Below, one piece after another: positions 27,077 to 36,183 of a stretch of 64,000 bases of DNA (position 1 is its first letter; each line of letters opens with the position of its first letter). A program made the position numbers and the translations under genes. Source of the DNA: Paraburkholderia flagellata (GTDB lineage: Bacteria > Pseudomonadota > Gammaproteobacteria > Burkholderiales > Burkholderiaceae); NCBI RefSeq assembly GCF_021390645.1, contig NZ_JAJEJT010000002.1, positions 496,001 to 560,000 on the forward strand. Direction: 5' to 3'. The notes beneath the pieces are model-generated. The model was given only the letters and a program-made list of their open reading frames with translations. It was not told the origin of the DNA and did not search any database.

Positions 27077-27853
27077 TTAGTCGCGGTATGACGAATCGAT
27101 GCGATCGAGCTTGCGCAGCAGCGCCGGCCATTCGAGTACGCCTTCGATCGCGCCGCCGTCGCGCAACTGCTCGGCCGTGCGTTCGGCCACCTCGGGCGGC
27201 GGCAAGACGAGCGGCACGCCGCCGGCCTGTGCCTGCAACTGGATTTCGCAGGCCTTGATGAGCGTCGCCATCAGCACGTAGGCTTCGGCCACCGTGCGGC
27301 CAGTGGTGAGCGTGCCGTGATTGCGCAGCAGCATGGCCGGGTGCGCGCCGAGGCTCGCGGTGAGGCGCGTGCCTTCGGCAGGCGTGAAGGCGAGGCCTTC
27401 GTAGTCGTGCCACGCAAGCTGGCCGTAAAAGCGCAGCGCGTGCTGGGAGGCCGGCAAAAGGCCGTCGCGCTGGATCGACACTGCAATGCCCGCCGTATTG
27501 TGCAGATGCATCACGCACACCGCGTCGGGCCGCGCGAGATGCACGGCCGCGTGCAACGCGAAACCGGTGGCGTTCACCGGGTGCTCGCTGGCGCCGACGA
27601 TGCGGCCTTCGGTGTCGATCTTCACGAGGTTCGAGGCGCGCACTTCGTCGAAGGCGAGGCCGAACGGATTGATGAGGAAGCGGCCAGGTTCCTCGGGCAC
27701 GGCGGCGGAAACGTGCGTGTAGATGAGGTCGTCCCAGCCATTGACTGCGATGAGGCGGTAAGCGGCGGCGAGATCGACGCGCAGTTGCTGCTCGGCGGCG
27801 GAGCGCGGCGCGGTCTCGGCGCAGGTGCTCGTCGGGCGATGGGCGAAAGACAT
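27077..27853 (-). CDS. Class II aldolase/adducin family protein
   Basis: 258-aa zinc-dependent aldolase-type protein. The metal ligands are visible as His116 and His118 in VMHLHNT and His179 in LLRNHGTLTTG; ISP-like THVSAAVPEE and INPFGLAFDEV match the family N-terminal half. Members include fuculose- and ribulose-phosphate aldolases and decarboxylases, and sequence alone does not fix the reaction. Homologues of this non-phosphosugar type often occur in aromatic or keto-acid operons, consistent with the tautomerase downstream. The urea transporter gene ends 10 bp upstream. Confidence 0.88.
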   Translation of the reverse strand: MSFAHRPTSTCAETAPRSAAEQQLRVDLAAAYRLIAVNGWDDLIYTHVSAAVPEEPGRFLINPFGLAFDEVRASNLVKIDTEGRIVGASEHPVNATGFALHAAVHLARPDAVCVMHLHNTAGIAVSIQRDGLLPASQHALRFYGQLAWHDYEGLAFTPAEGTRLTASLGAHPAMLLRNHGTLTTGRTVAEAYVLMATLIKACEIQLQAQAGGVPLVLPPPEVAERTAEQLRDGGAIEGVLEWPALLRKLDRIDSSYRD

Positions 27854-27863
27854 GGCGATTCCT

Positions 27864-28817
27864 TCAGCGGACGGAGGGCTCTTCAGACGGCGTGGATGAT
27901 GCGGATAGCGCGCGCAGGCGTCGCGCCGACACGTGCACGCTCCAGCTTGCCAGCACGAACGGCGCGGTCAGTGCGGGCAGTCCGCAGCGCACGGCGGCTA
28001 GATGCAGGGCCGCGGCGAGCATGGTCGCACAGAACGCGGCACGCGTGCCGAGCGTGCAGACCGCGAGCGCGGCAAGCGCGCCGTTGAATCCCGCGAGGCC
28101 CGCGCCGAAGGCGTCCGGGCTTGCGCCGCAGGCGAGTTCGAGCGCGCTGGCAAGCGCCGCGCCGCCGAGCGCATAAGCGGCCGCGCGCCGCGACGACCAG
28201 GCGAGGCCGGCGAGCACGCACACGCCCGCCGCCGCGCCCGACGCGAACGTGGTTTGCGCGAGGCCGCTCAACACGCCAGCCGCGGCGTGTGCTGCGGTCG
28301 CGAGCGGCGATCCGTGCGCGGCGAGCGGTGCAACGGCGATCGTGGTCGCTACGGGTTCGCTACCCGGATGCAGCGGCATCCAGATCCAGGTCGCGATGAG
28401 GCAGGGCGCGGAATACAGGCCGAGTCGCGCGCGAGCGAGCCAGCGGTCCAACGGCCCGGCGATCCACGCGCTCGCGCCGCCCGCAATGAGCGCAAGCGCG
28501 GCCGCCGTGCCCGAGTCACCAACGAAGGTGAACGCCGCGAGCGCGGCGAGCGCGCCGTTGTAGCCCGCGAGGCCGTCGCGGATCGCGGTTTGCGCGTGGC
28601 CCGCCACGAGCGCGCAGACGTTGGCCGCGGCTGCGCCGAGCAACGCGGCGAGAGCCAGCCGCCAGTTGGTGAGCGCGAGCGCCGCGAGCACGCACGCGCC
28701 CGTTCCCGCGTGCGCCTGCAGCACGATCTGGCCGAAGCTGCGCAACAGCGCGGGCAGTGCGGGACCCGCGGCGGTATCGGCAGCGGTGCCGCAAGCGGCG
28801 GATAATCGGGCGGACAT
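27864..28817 (-). CDS. Urea transporter (UT family)
   Basis: 317-aa membrane protein with two internally repeated halves, each carrying the UT signature: GLAGYNGALAALAAFTFV in the first half and GLAGFNGALAALAVCTLG in the second. The urea channel runs between the halves. Start at ATG 28817 (MSARLSAACG). No urease genes are in the window. It is the first gene of a leftward run with the aldolase and tautomerase, separated by only 10 bp, which is an odd partnership. Confidence 0.9.
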   Translation of the reverse strand: MSARLSAACGTAADTAAGPALPALLRSFGQIVLQAHAGTGACVLAALALTNWRLALAALLGAAAANVCALVAGHAQTAIRDGLAGYNGALAALAAFTFVGDSGTAAALALIAGGASAWIAGPLDRWLARARLGLYSAPCLIATWIWMPLHPGSEPVATTIAVAPLAAHGSPLATAAHAAAGVLSGLAQTTFASGAAAGVCVLAGLAWSSRRAAAYALGGAALASALELACGASPDAFGAGLAGFNGALAALAVCTLGTRAAFCATMLAAALHLAAVRCGLPALTAPFVLASWSVHVSARRLRALSASSTPSEEPSVR

Positions 28818-28998
28818 GGCGAAGGCGTGGCGTGCGGATACGGACGAGTGTGGCCCCGGTGCGAAGCGCACGGGCGGCCAGAGTGCAAGCATAGGTGATG
28901 CAGCCCGCCTCGCGCATGCGCGTAGGTTGATAGTCGCTATTTGCCGCCGCGTTACGATACGCACACGGCGGTTACCTTGATCTTTGTGGAGGCGAACG

Positions 28999-29580
28999 AT
29001 GCGGGAAGTGCGTTGGGCATCCGAGACGGGCGAGGGCATCGAGCATCTGGCGTTCGATGCGCATTGCGGCCCGAAATTTGGGGAAAAAGGCGACACGATC
29101 CGCGCGGAAAGTGTGATCGTTGGCGAGCGCTACGGCAAATCGTATGGCCTGTGCTATGCCATCGAGTGCGACGCGCAGTGGCGCGTGCGTTGGGCGGCGT
29201 TTCGCGTGATGGGCGGGCGCTCGCTCGTGCTCCACAGCGACGGCAAGGGTCACTGGACCGACGGGGAAGGGCACGCACTGCAGGCGCTTGACGGCTGCAT
29301 CGACATCGACATCGCCGCGACACCGTTCACGAACACACTGCCAATCCGGCGTCTAGGCCTTGCGCGCGGTGAGCGTCAGCCGATCCGCGTGGCGTACATC
29401 GCCGCGCCTGAGCTGGAACCCAAGCCTGTCGAGCAGGCGTACGTGTGCATCGAACGCGACCGCGAGTATCGCTACGAGGGCATCTTCCGCGATTTCACTG
29501 CGAATCTGCGCGTGGACGAAGATGGGCTCGTGATCGACTACCCCACGTTATTCCGGCGCCTGCCGCTGCCGGAGCGGTAA
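28999..29580 (+). CDS. Putative glycolipid-binding family protein
   Basis: 193-aa soluble protein matching the putative glycolipid-binding family (PF06475 type): MREVRWASETGEGIEHLAF, YGLCYAIECDAQWRVRWAAF, GHWTDGEGHALQALDGCIDI, DIAATPFTNTLPIRRLGL and a C-terminal YRYEGIFRDFTANLRVDEDG. The function of the family is poorly known. A GGAGG ribosome site lies just ahead of ATG 28999. It is divergent from the urea transporter and convergent with the K+ channel gene, 6 bp from its stop. Confidence 0.85.
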   Translation: MREVRWASETGEGIEHLAFDAHCGPKFGEKGDTIRAESVIVGERYGKSYGLCYAIECDAQWRVRWAAFRVMGGRSLVLHSDGKGHWTDGEGHALQALDGCIDIDIAATPFTNTLPIRRLGLARGERQPIRVAYIAAPELEPKPVEQAYVCIERDREYRYEGIFRDFTANLRVDEDGLVIDYPTLFRRLPLPER

Positions 29581-29586
29581 TACGAC

Positions 29587-30768
29587 CTACGCCGCGCCGC
29601 CCGCGCTCTTGCCGAACAGCAATTGTTCGATCAGCGTGTTGTCGATGGTCTCGTTGTTGAGCGTGCGCGCGAGCAGTTCGCCTGCGAGCAGTTGCGGCGA
29701 AAACACCATGTCGGGCTGCAAGAGGCGCAACCGCTGCAAGTTGCGGCTGTCGTTCACGAGCGCCACAGTACGCACCTTCGGCGCGATCTCCTTGATCGCG
29801 AGAATCACGAAGGCGTTCTCGGCGTCGTCGGAGCGCAGCGCGAGCGCGGCGAGTGCGGTTTCGGCGCCCGCATTGTGCAGCGTGGCGGTATCGCTCGCAT
29901 CGCCGACGATGAGGTCGGCCTCGGCTGGATAGTTGTGCGGCGTATTGGGCGCGACGATCACGGTCGTCGTGTAGCCGCGCTTGATGAGTCCCGCATACAC
30001 GCTATGCGCGAGCGGCGAGGCGCCGACGATCAGATAGTGGTTCTTGCGGGTCACGTTGGAAATGCCTCCCTTGACGATGCGTTTCAAATGCCCGCCAATC
30101 ACGGGCCCGATCACGGCGCTGATCGAAGTCGCGAACACGGTGATCCCGAGCACGATGATCGAAGCCGTGAAAAGCCGCGCGGTGTCCGTATGCGGGACGA
30201 TATCGCCGTAGCCGACCGTGGACATCGACACGATCGAGAAGTAGAACGCCGTGACGAGGTTGCGAATGGGCGGCGCAAAGTTGTCGCCGAGATACAGCGA
30301 GCCGAACACCGCGTAGACGACCAACGAGCCAATGCTCAGGAATGCGAACAAGGAGCCCGCGGCGACGCTCGCGCGGTCGAAGCGGCGCCAGTAGTAGATG
30401 AGCGCGCAGGCGAGTACGAGCGAGAAGGCTGCAAGCGCGTGGCTGCGATAGTCGCCCCACAGGCAGATGCCGACCGCGCCGGCGAGCAGGACCAGTGAGA
30501 GCATCCACGCCACGCGCGCGCGCAGCGCGATGCCGAACGACATCATCGTGAGGCCGGTGGCGACCAGCGCCTGGGGAAGCGCGAGCACGCCGAACGCGTT
30601 GATGAGCGCGATCCAGTCGTCGAACCAGTTGCCGCGCGCGTGTTCGAGCGCTTTCTGCGCGACCGGGCGCACCAGCAGCAGGCCGTCGAGCACCAGCAGC
30701 AAGGCCAGGTAACCGTGCGGCACGAGCCCTCTGGCGTAGCGGCGCAGGCGGCGCGCGTAGGCGTTCAT
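29587..30768 (-). CDS. Voltage-gated-like K+ channel with RCK/TrkA-N domain
   Basis: 393-aa channel. About six helices precede the selectivity filter TVGYGD in SMSTVGYGDIVPHTD; a cytosolic RCK (TrkA-N) Rossmann domain follows, starting NHYLIVGASPLAHSVYAGLI and continuing through DLIVGDASDTATLHNAGAE. The layout is that of E. coli Kch-like channels. Its start overlaps the stop of the MscS gene as ATGA (30765-30768), so the two membrane channels are translationally coupled and may act together in osmotic adjustment. Confidence 0.9.
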   Translation of the reverse strand: MNAYARRLRRYARGLVPHGYLALLLVLDGLLLVRPVAQKALEHARGNWFDDWIALINAFGVLALPQALVATGLTMMSFGIALRARVAWMLSLVLLAGAVGICLWGDYRSHALAAFSLVLACALIYYWRRFDRASVAAGSLFAFLSIGSLVVYAVFGSLYLGDNFAPPIRNLVTAFYFSIVSMSTVGYGDIVPHTDTARLFTASIIVLGITVFATSISAVIGPVIGGHLKRIVKGGISNVTRKNHYLIVGASPLAHSVYAGLIKRGYTTTVIVAPNTPHNYPAEADLIVGDASDTATLHNAGAETALAALALRSDDAENAFVILAIKEIAPKVRTVALVNDSRNLQRLRLLQPDMVFSPQLLAGELLARTLNNETIDNTLIEQLLFGKSAGGAA

Positions 30769-31658
30769 TGCTGTGCTTGCTGTGTCGATTGTGTCGGTGG
30801 TGGCGGATGATCCGGTTCTGCCGGCTGCGTCTGCACGATGTGCAACTCGCGAGTGCGCAGGGGCAGCGAGCAATGCGCGTCATTGAGCGACTGGCGCACC
30901 TTGCGCGAAAGCTCCCAGCGCATGTCCCAGAACGTGTCGATGTTCGCCCACACGCGCACGTTGAGCACGGCGATGCTGTCGTCGAAACGCGACACCATCA
31001 CTTGTGGCGCGGGCGAGGCCAGCACGCGCGCGTCGGCCGCGGCGAGCGTACGCAATACGTCGATCGCGCGGTTCACGTCGTCGCGCACCGACACTTCCAC
31101 TTCGAGGTCGAGCCGGCGGGTGGGATTGCGGCTGTAGTTGCGGATCGAATTGCTCCACAGCGCGCTGTTCGGCACATATTCGCAGATGCCGTCGGGCTTC
31201 GTGAGACGCGTGGTGAAGAGGTTCACTTCCTCGACGGTACCCGCGACGGTTGCGCCGACGCCGCCGTCGATATAGTCGCCCACCTTGAACGGCCGCAGCA
31301 GCAACAGCATGATGCCGGCCGCGATGTTCTGCAGCGTGCCCTGCAACGCGAGACCGATGGCGAGACCCGCCGCGCCGAGCACCGCGACGATGCTGGCAGT
31401 CTGGATGCCGATTTGAGAGAGCGCGCCGATCACCGCGACGAGACGCACGCCCCACACGGCCGTGTCGCGCACGATGGGGCGCAGCGTGGGGTCGATGCCG
31501 CTGCCGCGCCGCTTGATCCAGTTGCCTACGCGCCGGGAGAGCCACCAGCCGAACCAGAGGATCGCGAAAGCTGCGCACAAGCGCAGCGCGAGCGCGGAGA
31601 GCGCGTCCCACAGGAAGCCCCAGTTGGCCGGGTGCAGGTGTTCGAGGAGGGGTTGCAT
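30765..31658 (-). CDS. Small-conductance mechanosensitive channel (MscS family)
   Basis: 297-aa channel of MscS size. Three helices lead into the pore-lining TM3 with its Gly/Ala pattern (VLGAAGLAIGLALQGTLQNI), the beta-domain motif RPFKVGDYID, and the alpha/beta vestibule (YVPNSALWSNSIRNYSRNPT). The proline-rich tail (PDHPPPPTQ) is unusual. It opens under membrane tension to release solutes. First gene of a two-gene unit with the K+ channel. Confidence 0.93.
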   Translation of the reverse strand: MQPLLEHLHPANWGFLWDALSALALRLCAAFAILWFGWWLSRRVGNWIKRRGSGIDPTLRPIVRDTAVWGVRLVAVIGALSQIGIQTASIVAVLGAAGLAIGLALQGTLQNIAAGIMLLLLRPFKVGDYIDGGVGATVAGTVEEVNLFTTRLTKPDGICEYVPNSALWSNSIRNYSRNPTRRLDLEVEVSVRDDVNRAIDVLRTLAAADARVLASPAPQVMVSRFDDSIAVLNVRVWANIDTFWDMRWELSRKVRQSLNDAHCSLPLRTRELHIVQTQPAEPDHPPPPTQSTQQAQQ

Positions 31659-31781
31659 GGTGAATCAGTCCTTGTCTTCAGAGCCTTGGGTCTGGCTCCG
31701 TTGCGAAAGGACGTATTGTACGAGCGGCGTTTCGCTTGCGGCGCGCGCGTGACGTGCCGGAGCGCTTTCGAGCGTACTGCG

Positions 31782-32318
31782 TCAGCCCTTGGGCGGCGTG
31801 TCCGCGCCCGGCCCGAGCGTGCGCTGCATGAGCGCCGTGTCGCGCCACTCGCCGTGCTTGAAACCTACGCCGCGCAGCGTGCCGGTCAGTTCGAACCCAA
31901 GGCGCTCGTGCAGTTTGAGCGAGCCGCCGCGCGGGTCGGCGACCACGGCGATCATCTGCCGCCACGGGCCCGCCTCGCAGCGTTCGATCAGCGCGTTAAG
32001 CAGCGTGTGGCCGAGTCCGCGGCCGCGGAACGCTTCGTCGATATAGATCGAGTCTTCGACCGTGAAGCGGTACGCCGGACGCGGCCGGTAGGGCGTGGCG
32101 TAGCAGTAGCCCGCCACGTGGCCGTCGATTTCGGCGACGAGCCAAGGCAGGCCGTGTTCGCGCACGGCGGCGTGGCGGCGCAGGAGTTCGTCGAGCGAAG
32201 GCGGCGTCTCCTCGAACGACGCCGTGCCGTGCAGCACGTGGTGCGCGTAGATCGCGGCGATGGTGGGAAAGTCGCCGGCGGTGGCGTCGCGCACGTGCGC
32301 GTCGGAGTGTGGGTTCAT
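31782..32318 (-). CDS. GNAT acetyltransferase, phosphinothricin-acetyltransferase-like
   Basis: 178-aa single GNAT domain. N-terminal VRDATAGDFPTIAAIYAHHV and GTASFEETPPSLDEL are typical of the Pat/Bar subgroup; the acetyl-CoA loop is EAFRGRGLGHTLLNALIERC and the C-terminal LHERLGFELTGTLRGVGFKH is conserved. Members acetylate phosphinothricin, methionine derivatives or other amines, and the substrate is open. Start at ATG 32318. It stands in a row of leftward genes with 98 bp to the upstream EamA gene. Confidence 0.9.
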   Translation of the reverse strand: MNPHSDAHVRDATAGDFPTIAAIYAHHVLHGTASFEETPPSLDELLRRHAAVREHGLPWLVAEIDGHVAGYCYATPYRPRPAYRFTVEDSIYIDEAFRGRGLGHTLLNALIERCEAGPWRQMIAVVADPRGGSLKLHERLGFELTGTLRGVGFKHGEWRDTALMQRTLGPGADTPPKG

Positions 32319-32416
32319 CGGCTGGGACGAGGCGCGAAGGCACAGGGGAAGGAGGTTTGCATCCCTCACTATGCCTCGCACCCGGGCGCTTTTGAAGCGC
32401 GCCAAAAATGTATGGC

Positions 32417-33340
32417 CTAGACGCGCTGCGTGCCCGTGCGATTCGCGACAGAGGGTGCGCGCGTCGCGCGTCCGAAGCGCCGCGCCCCGGCCACGCACGC
32501 GATCACCACGGCGGTGACGGCGATCATCGCCGGCGGCACGGTTTCGTGCAGCAGCAGCGCCGCGAGCACGAAGCCGAAGAACGGCTGAAGCAACTGCAAT
32601 TGCCCCACGCCCGCAATGCCGCCGAGCGCGAGCCCGCGATACCAGAACACGAAGCCGATCAGCATGCTGAAGAGCGACACATAGGCGAACCCCCACCACG
32701 AGGCCGCGCTCACGGCGGCGAACGACGCGGGGCGCAGCCACCACGCGAGCGGCGCCATCACGGGCAGCGAGATCACGAGCGCCCAGCAGATCACCTGCCA
32801 GCCGCCCAGACGCCGCGAGAGCCGCGCGCCTTCCGCGTAGCCGAGCCCGCACACGACGATCGCGCCGAGCATGAGCGCGTCGCCGAGCGGCGAGGCGTCG
32901 ATGCCGTGGCGCAGCGCAAACGCCACGACGGCGGCGCTGCCCGCCGCGGAGAAGATCCAGAAGGCGGGCTGCGGACGCTCGCCCGCGCGCAGCACGCCGA
33001 ACACGGCGGTCGCGAGCGGCAGCAAGCCGACGAACACAATGGCGTGCGCCGAGCTTACGTGCTGGAGCGCGAGCGCGGTGAGGAGCGGAAAGCCCACCAC
33101 CACGCCGAGCGCGACGATGACGAGCGGCCAGATTTCGGCGCGTGCGGGCCGCGCCGCGCGCAACGACAGAAGCAGCAGCACGCCAAGCGCGCCCGCGATG
33201 GTCGCGCGCGCGCCAGTGAGGAAGACGGGGTCGAGGCCGAGCACGGCGAGACGCGTGGCGGGCAGCGAGCCGCTGAAGATGAGGACGCCTGCGAGGCCGC
33301 AGAGCCAGCCGTCGGTAGTGGAATCGAGCTTTTTGCGCAT
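32417..33340 (-). CDS. EamA-family (DMT) exporter
   Basis: 307-aa, ten-helix DMT protein with two EamA halves (LCGLAGVLIFSGSLPATRLA near the start, LMLGAIVVCGLGYAEGARLS in the middle, LQLLQPFFGFVLAALLLHET at the end). It is divergent from a MocR-type regulator (123 bp between starts), a pairing common for amine and amino-acid exporters. Since that regulator is truncated, control of this gene may now be lost or altered. The substrate is unknown. Confidence 0.9.
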   Translation of the reverse strand: MRKKLDSTTDGWLCGLAGVLIFSGSLPATRLAVLGLDPVFLTGARATIAGALGVLLLLSLRAARPARAEIWPLVIVALGVVVGFPLLTALALQHVSSAHAIVFVGLLPLATAVFGVLRAGERPQPAFWIFSAAGSAAVVAFALRHGIDASPLGDALMLGAIVVCGLGYAEGARLSRRLGGWQVICWALVISLPVMAPLAWWLRPASFAAVSAASWWGFAYVSLFSMLIGFVFWYRGLALGGIAGVGQLQLLQPFFGFVLAALLLHETVPPAMIAVTAVVIACVAGARRFGRATRAPSVANRTGTQRV

Positions 33341-33430
33341 GGGCTTTGGCCAGGGGAAAACATCCGTGATCGCGATCTAGCGATGATGCGCGCCGCGCCG
33401 CATGAAGGTAAGCTACAGATCAGTACAATT

Positions 33431-33450
33431 TGTTCAAACTGTATTGAACA
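33431..33450. promoter_or_regulatory. Inverted repeat in the MocR/EamA divergent promoter
   Basis: TGTTCAAACTGTATTGAACA is a 7-bp inverted repeat with a 6-bp spacer, 13 bp upstream of the MocR start. An AT-rich site here in GC-rich DNA fits an operator for autoregulation, as MocR proteins usually bind repeats in their divergent promoters. Confidence 0.5.
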
Positions 33451-33463
33451 CGGAGCAGTACAG

Positions 33464-34339
33464 ATGAAAGACAGAACGAGGACGCAAGGCTTGCCCATGA
33501 CGCGCGTCGAACAGGTGATGCAGGCGCTGCGCGAGCGCATTGCCGCGCGGGCGCTGGCCGCCGGCGCGCGCGTGCCGTCCATCCGTGCAATGAGCGAGCA
33601 GCTTGGCGTGTCGAATTCGACGGTGGTGGAGGCCTACGAGCGCCTCGTCGCCGAAGGTGTGCTGGTCGCGCGGCGCGGGGCGGGCTTCTTCGTGGCCGGT
33701 CACGCGCCTCCGCTCGCGCTCGCGGCGCTCGGACCGCAACTCGACCGCGAGATCGATCCGCTCTGGCTCACGCGCCAGTCGCTGCAGACCGAGGCGGGCG
33801 CGCTGCGGCCCGGCTGCGGCTGGCTGCCCGCCTCGTGGCTGCCGGAGGACGCCGTGCGGCGCGCGCTGCGCGCGATCGCACGCGATCCGCGCGCGCCGCT
33901 CACGGATTACGCCTCGCCGCTCGGCCTGCCTGCGCTGCGTCAGCAGCTTGCCTGGCGGCTCGGCCAGCATGGCGTGGAGGCCGCGCCCGAGCAGATCGTG
34001 CTGACCGACGGCGGCACTCAGGCGCTCGACCTTGTGTGCCGCTTTCTGCTGGAGCCGGGCGACACCGTGCTCGTGGACGACCCGTGCTACTTCAATTTCC
34101 AGGCGCTGCTGCGCGCACATCGCGTGCGCGTGGTCGGCGTGCCGTACACGCCAACGGGTCCGGATCTCGCCGCGTTCGAGCGCACCCTGGCCGAATCGCG
34201 CCCGCGTCTCTACGTGACGAACTCGGCGGTCCACAACCCCACTGGCGCGACGCTCGCGCCCGCCGTCGCGCATCGCCTGCTCAAGCTCGCGGAGGAACAT
34301 GACCTCCTGATCGTGGTCGTTTTCCAGACGTACCACTGA
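33464..34339 (+). pseudogene. MocR-type regulator truncated by mobile element
   Basis: Only 291 codons remain of a protein family normally about 450-500 aa. The N-terminal GntR-like winged helix (VMQALRERIAARALAAGARV, MSEQLGVSNSTVVEAYERLV) is intact. So is the first half of the fold-type-I aminotransferase domain (LTDYASPLGLPALRQQLAWR, LTDGGTQALDLVCRFLLEPG, NSAVHNPTGATL). Family similarity stops at DLLIV, where VEDDIY would follow; the frame then runs into foreign sequence and stops at 34337. The PLP-binding lysine region is lost. No 3' half is visible elsewhere in the window. DNA binding might survive; effector sensing cannot. Confidence 0.88.
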
Positions 34340-34431
34340 TGTCAATTGATGGAGCTTGACTGCAATATTCGCTGTCTTTTGGTAGTCCGCCGGCAAACTC
34401 GACGCATCATTTGACACTCGTCAATTGACAT
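34339..34431. repeat. 11-bp inverted repeats near the left end of the module
   Basis: ATGTCAATTGA at 34339-34349 and its exact complement TCAATTGACAT at 34421-34431, 71 bp apart. Each contains the palindrome TCAATTGA, and the right copy extends to the 10-bp palindrome GTCAATTGAC. They lie between the element edge and the recombinase genes, where binding sites for the recombinases would be expected. Confidence 0.6.
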
Positions 34432-34689
34432 TAACGTGTAAGCCAATTTGCGAGGTATGGACGCTAAGGGGCCGCTTGGGAGGCCAAGTCTTGTAGCAGA
34501 TTCGAAGAGCAGTTCGCGTACGTCCCCAAATCGGATTGCTTGCACTGCGAGACGAGATTGGTCCAAGGTGGGCTTCACACGTCTCGGCAACCCATTGTCT
34601 CGGACATCCATTTTGACCGGGCGCAGCACACCTGCACATTTCGTTAGTTCTCGGCTGCATTCACTCCAGTACCCACCTACCGGGTGCCA

Positions 34690-36183
34690 TCAGTCGTCGC
34701 TGCGACGCTCAATGTCTTGCTTTGCAGAATCGATAATCGCGGCAATTCTTTCCGCGATCATGCCAATTAGTTTCGCCGTGGACGCGGACTTCTTGGACCT
34801 CTTAAGAGTCTCCAATTCGTGCTTCAGTTCCAACAATTCATCATGGAAACGGTCAGCCGCATGGAGCCGCTCAATAGCCTTATCGACGCCGCCCCACACA
34901 TCAATCTCTTCCCACGCCAAGTCGATATAGTGCCAGAGGCTCTTGGGTGAACTATGGCCTGTTTTGACGGCCACCCTTTTTAGAATTGACTCGTAGTCCG
35001 TCTCAGTCATGAGGTACTTTGTCTTTCCTGACGTTTGCATGAATTCCTTCAGGTGAACAATAACCTCGTATGTGATAAATCTATGCCTAAACATGCTAAA
35101 ACAGGCCTGAACGTCGCGAAATCCGGCCGCTGTCACCAAGCGTGAGAAGTCGCGTTCGAGGGATGCCTTCTTGACTGCTGTCCCGTCGACCCCAAGAAAC
35201 AATGCGTCGGAAGGAGTCTCGTCTTGGCCAGCGCACTCCAGTACAGAGCTATACCTCTTACGAGCGATGAGGTATCGTTGGAAAACGGTCGCATCTTTGA
35301 GTGTTATGGGAAAGCTGCGCAAAGGCGCATGCTCGCGTCGTCGTTTCTTGGTGGGGATTAGAAGTCTCTTCGAATGGAGAATATTGGTATGTTCTTTGAC
35401 GTCAATCTCAACCATCTCAGAGGGGCGTAGACCTGTGCGTTTCATTAACCAAATCATGAAATGACGTCGAACGCGAATATATTCAAGATGTGAGGAAAGC
35501 AGTTCTCGACGATTTCGATAACGTCGAACGAATTTGTCGGGTTGTGCGTTTATGTCACTTAGTGAATCTACGCATCGTTCGATCGATTCAATGATAGGCA
35601 GGCCAATTGGTCCTTTCGGCTCTCGGCTATCAGGTGTCGGCATCGAGCGGTGAGTGTAGTAATATCCAGACTGACTGTATGCGTGTCTCTGGCGTTTGAC
35701 TCGTCGAACGATAATCTGGGGTGAAGTATCAATTTCACCGATTAATGGCGTCCCCGTCGCCGACACAAACTTCTCCTGATACCAAAAAAGAAACCGAATC
35801 GTTCTGCTCAGTATTGCTCGAACTGTATTGTCATCTCTGATGCGTTCGCCAATTCGAATGGGTGATTTTTCACTTTGAAGCAATGCCGACAACTCGAAAA
35901 TATTGGTGTCATCCAGCGCGGCGAACGGAACGTTTTTCGTACCACAGTATCGAACCAAATGGCTAAGCTCCGAGGCAATTGTTCTCAACGATTGCCCGGT
36001 TGTGAGATATGCGACATCCATGAAGTACATATTCAAAGGGTCGCAGGGGCGCCGGTTTGGCCAGTACATATATGGGAAATACTCGATGTGCTGCGACGAG
36101 ATGTGTTTGCCATCATCGAGCAGCATCGTCACGGAATATGGAATATCCACAGGCCGAACTTTGAACAGTTGGGCGGCCATCAT
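34690..36183 (-). CDS. Tyrosine recombinase (GmtY-like)
   Basis: 497-aa site-specific recombinase. The C-terminal catalytic domain shows box I Arg253 (MKRTGLRPSEMVEI), box II Arg366 in FSMFRHRF with Ser363 where His is usual, box III His410 in KTGHSS and the nucleophile Tyr419 in WHYIDLAW. A C-terminal alpha-helical, Lys-rich tail (residues 445-490) may be a coiled coil. AGGAGG precedes the ATG at 36183, so I start there rather than at the upstream in-frame ATG. The start overlaps the stop of the 204-aa gene (ATGA). It is the most canonical recombinase of the module. Confidence 0.85.
   Translation of the reverse strand: MMAAQLFKVRPVDIPYSVTMLLDDGKHISSQHIEYFPYMYWPNRRPCDPLNMYFMDVAYLTTGQSLRTIASELSHLVRYCGTKNVPFAALDDTNIFELSALLQSEKSPIRIGERIRDDNTVRAILSRTIRFLFWYQEKFVSATGTPLIGEIDTSPQIIVRRVKRQRHAYSQSGYYYTHRSMPTPDSREPKGPIGLPIIESIERCVDSLSDINAQPDKFVRRYRNRRELLSSHLEYIRVRRHFMIWLMKRTGLRPSEMVEIDVKEHTNILHSKRLLIPTKKRRREHAPLRSFPITLKDATVFQRYLIARKRYSSVLECAGQDETPSDALFLGVDGTAVKKASLERDFSRLVTAAGFRDVQACFSMFRHRFITYEVIVHLKEFMQTSGKTKYLMTETDYESILKRVAVKTGHSSPKSLWHYIDLAWEEIDVWGGVDKAIERLHAADRFHDELLELKHELETLKRSKKSASTAKLIGMIAERIAAIIDSAKQDIERRSDD

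Noticed and set aside
32408..33463. In-frame extension of the MocR gene by about 350 codons upstream
   Set aside because: It runs antisense through the EamA gene, and the winged helix expected at the N-terminus starts only at 33464.
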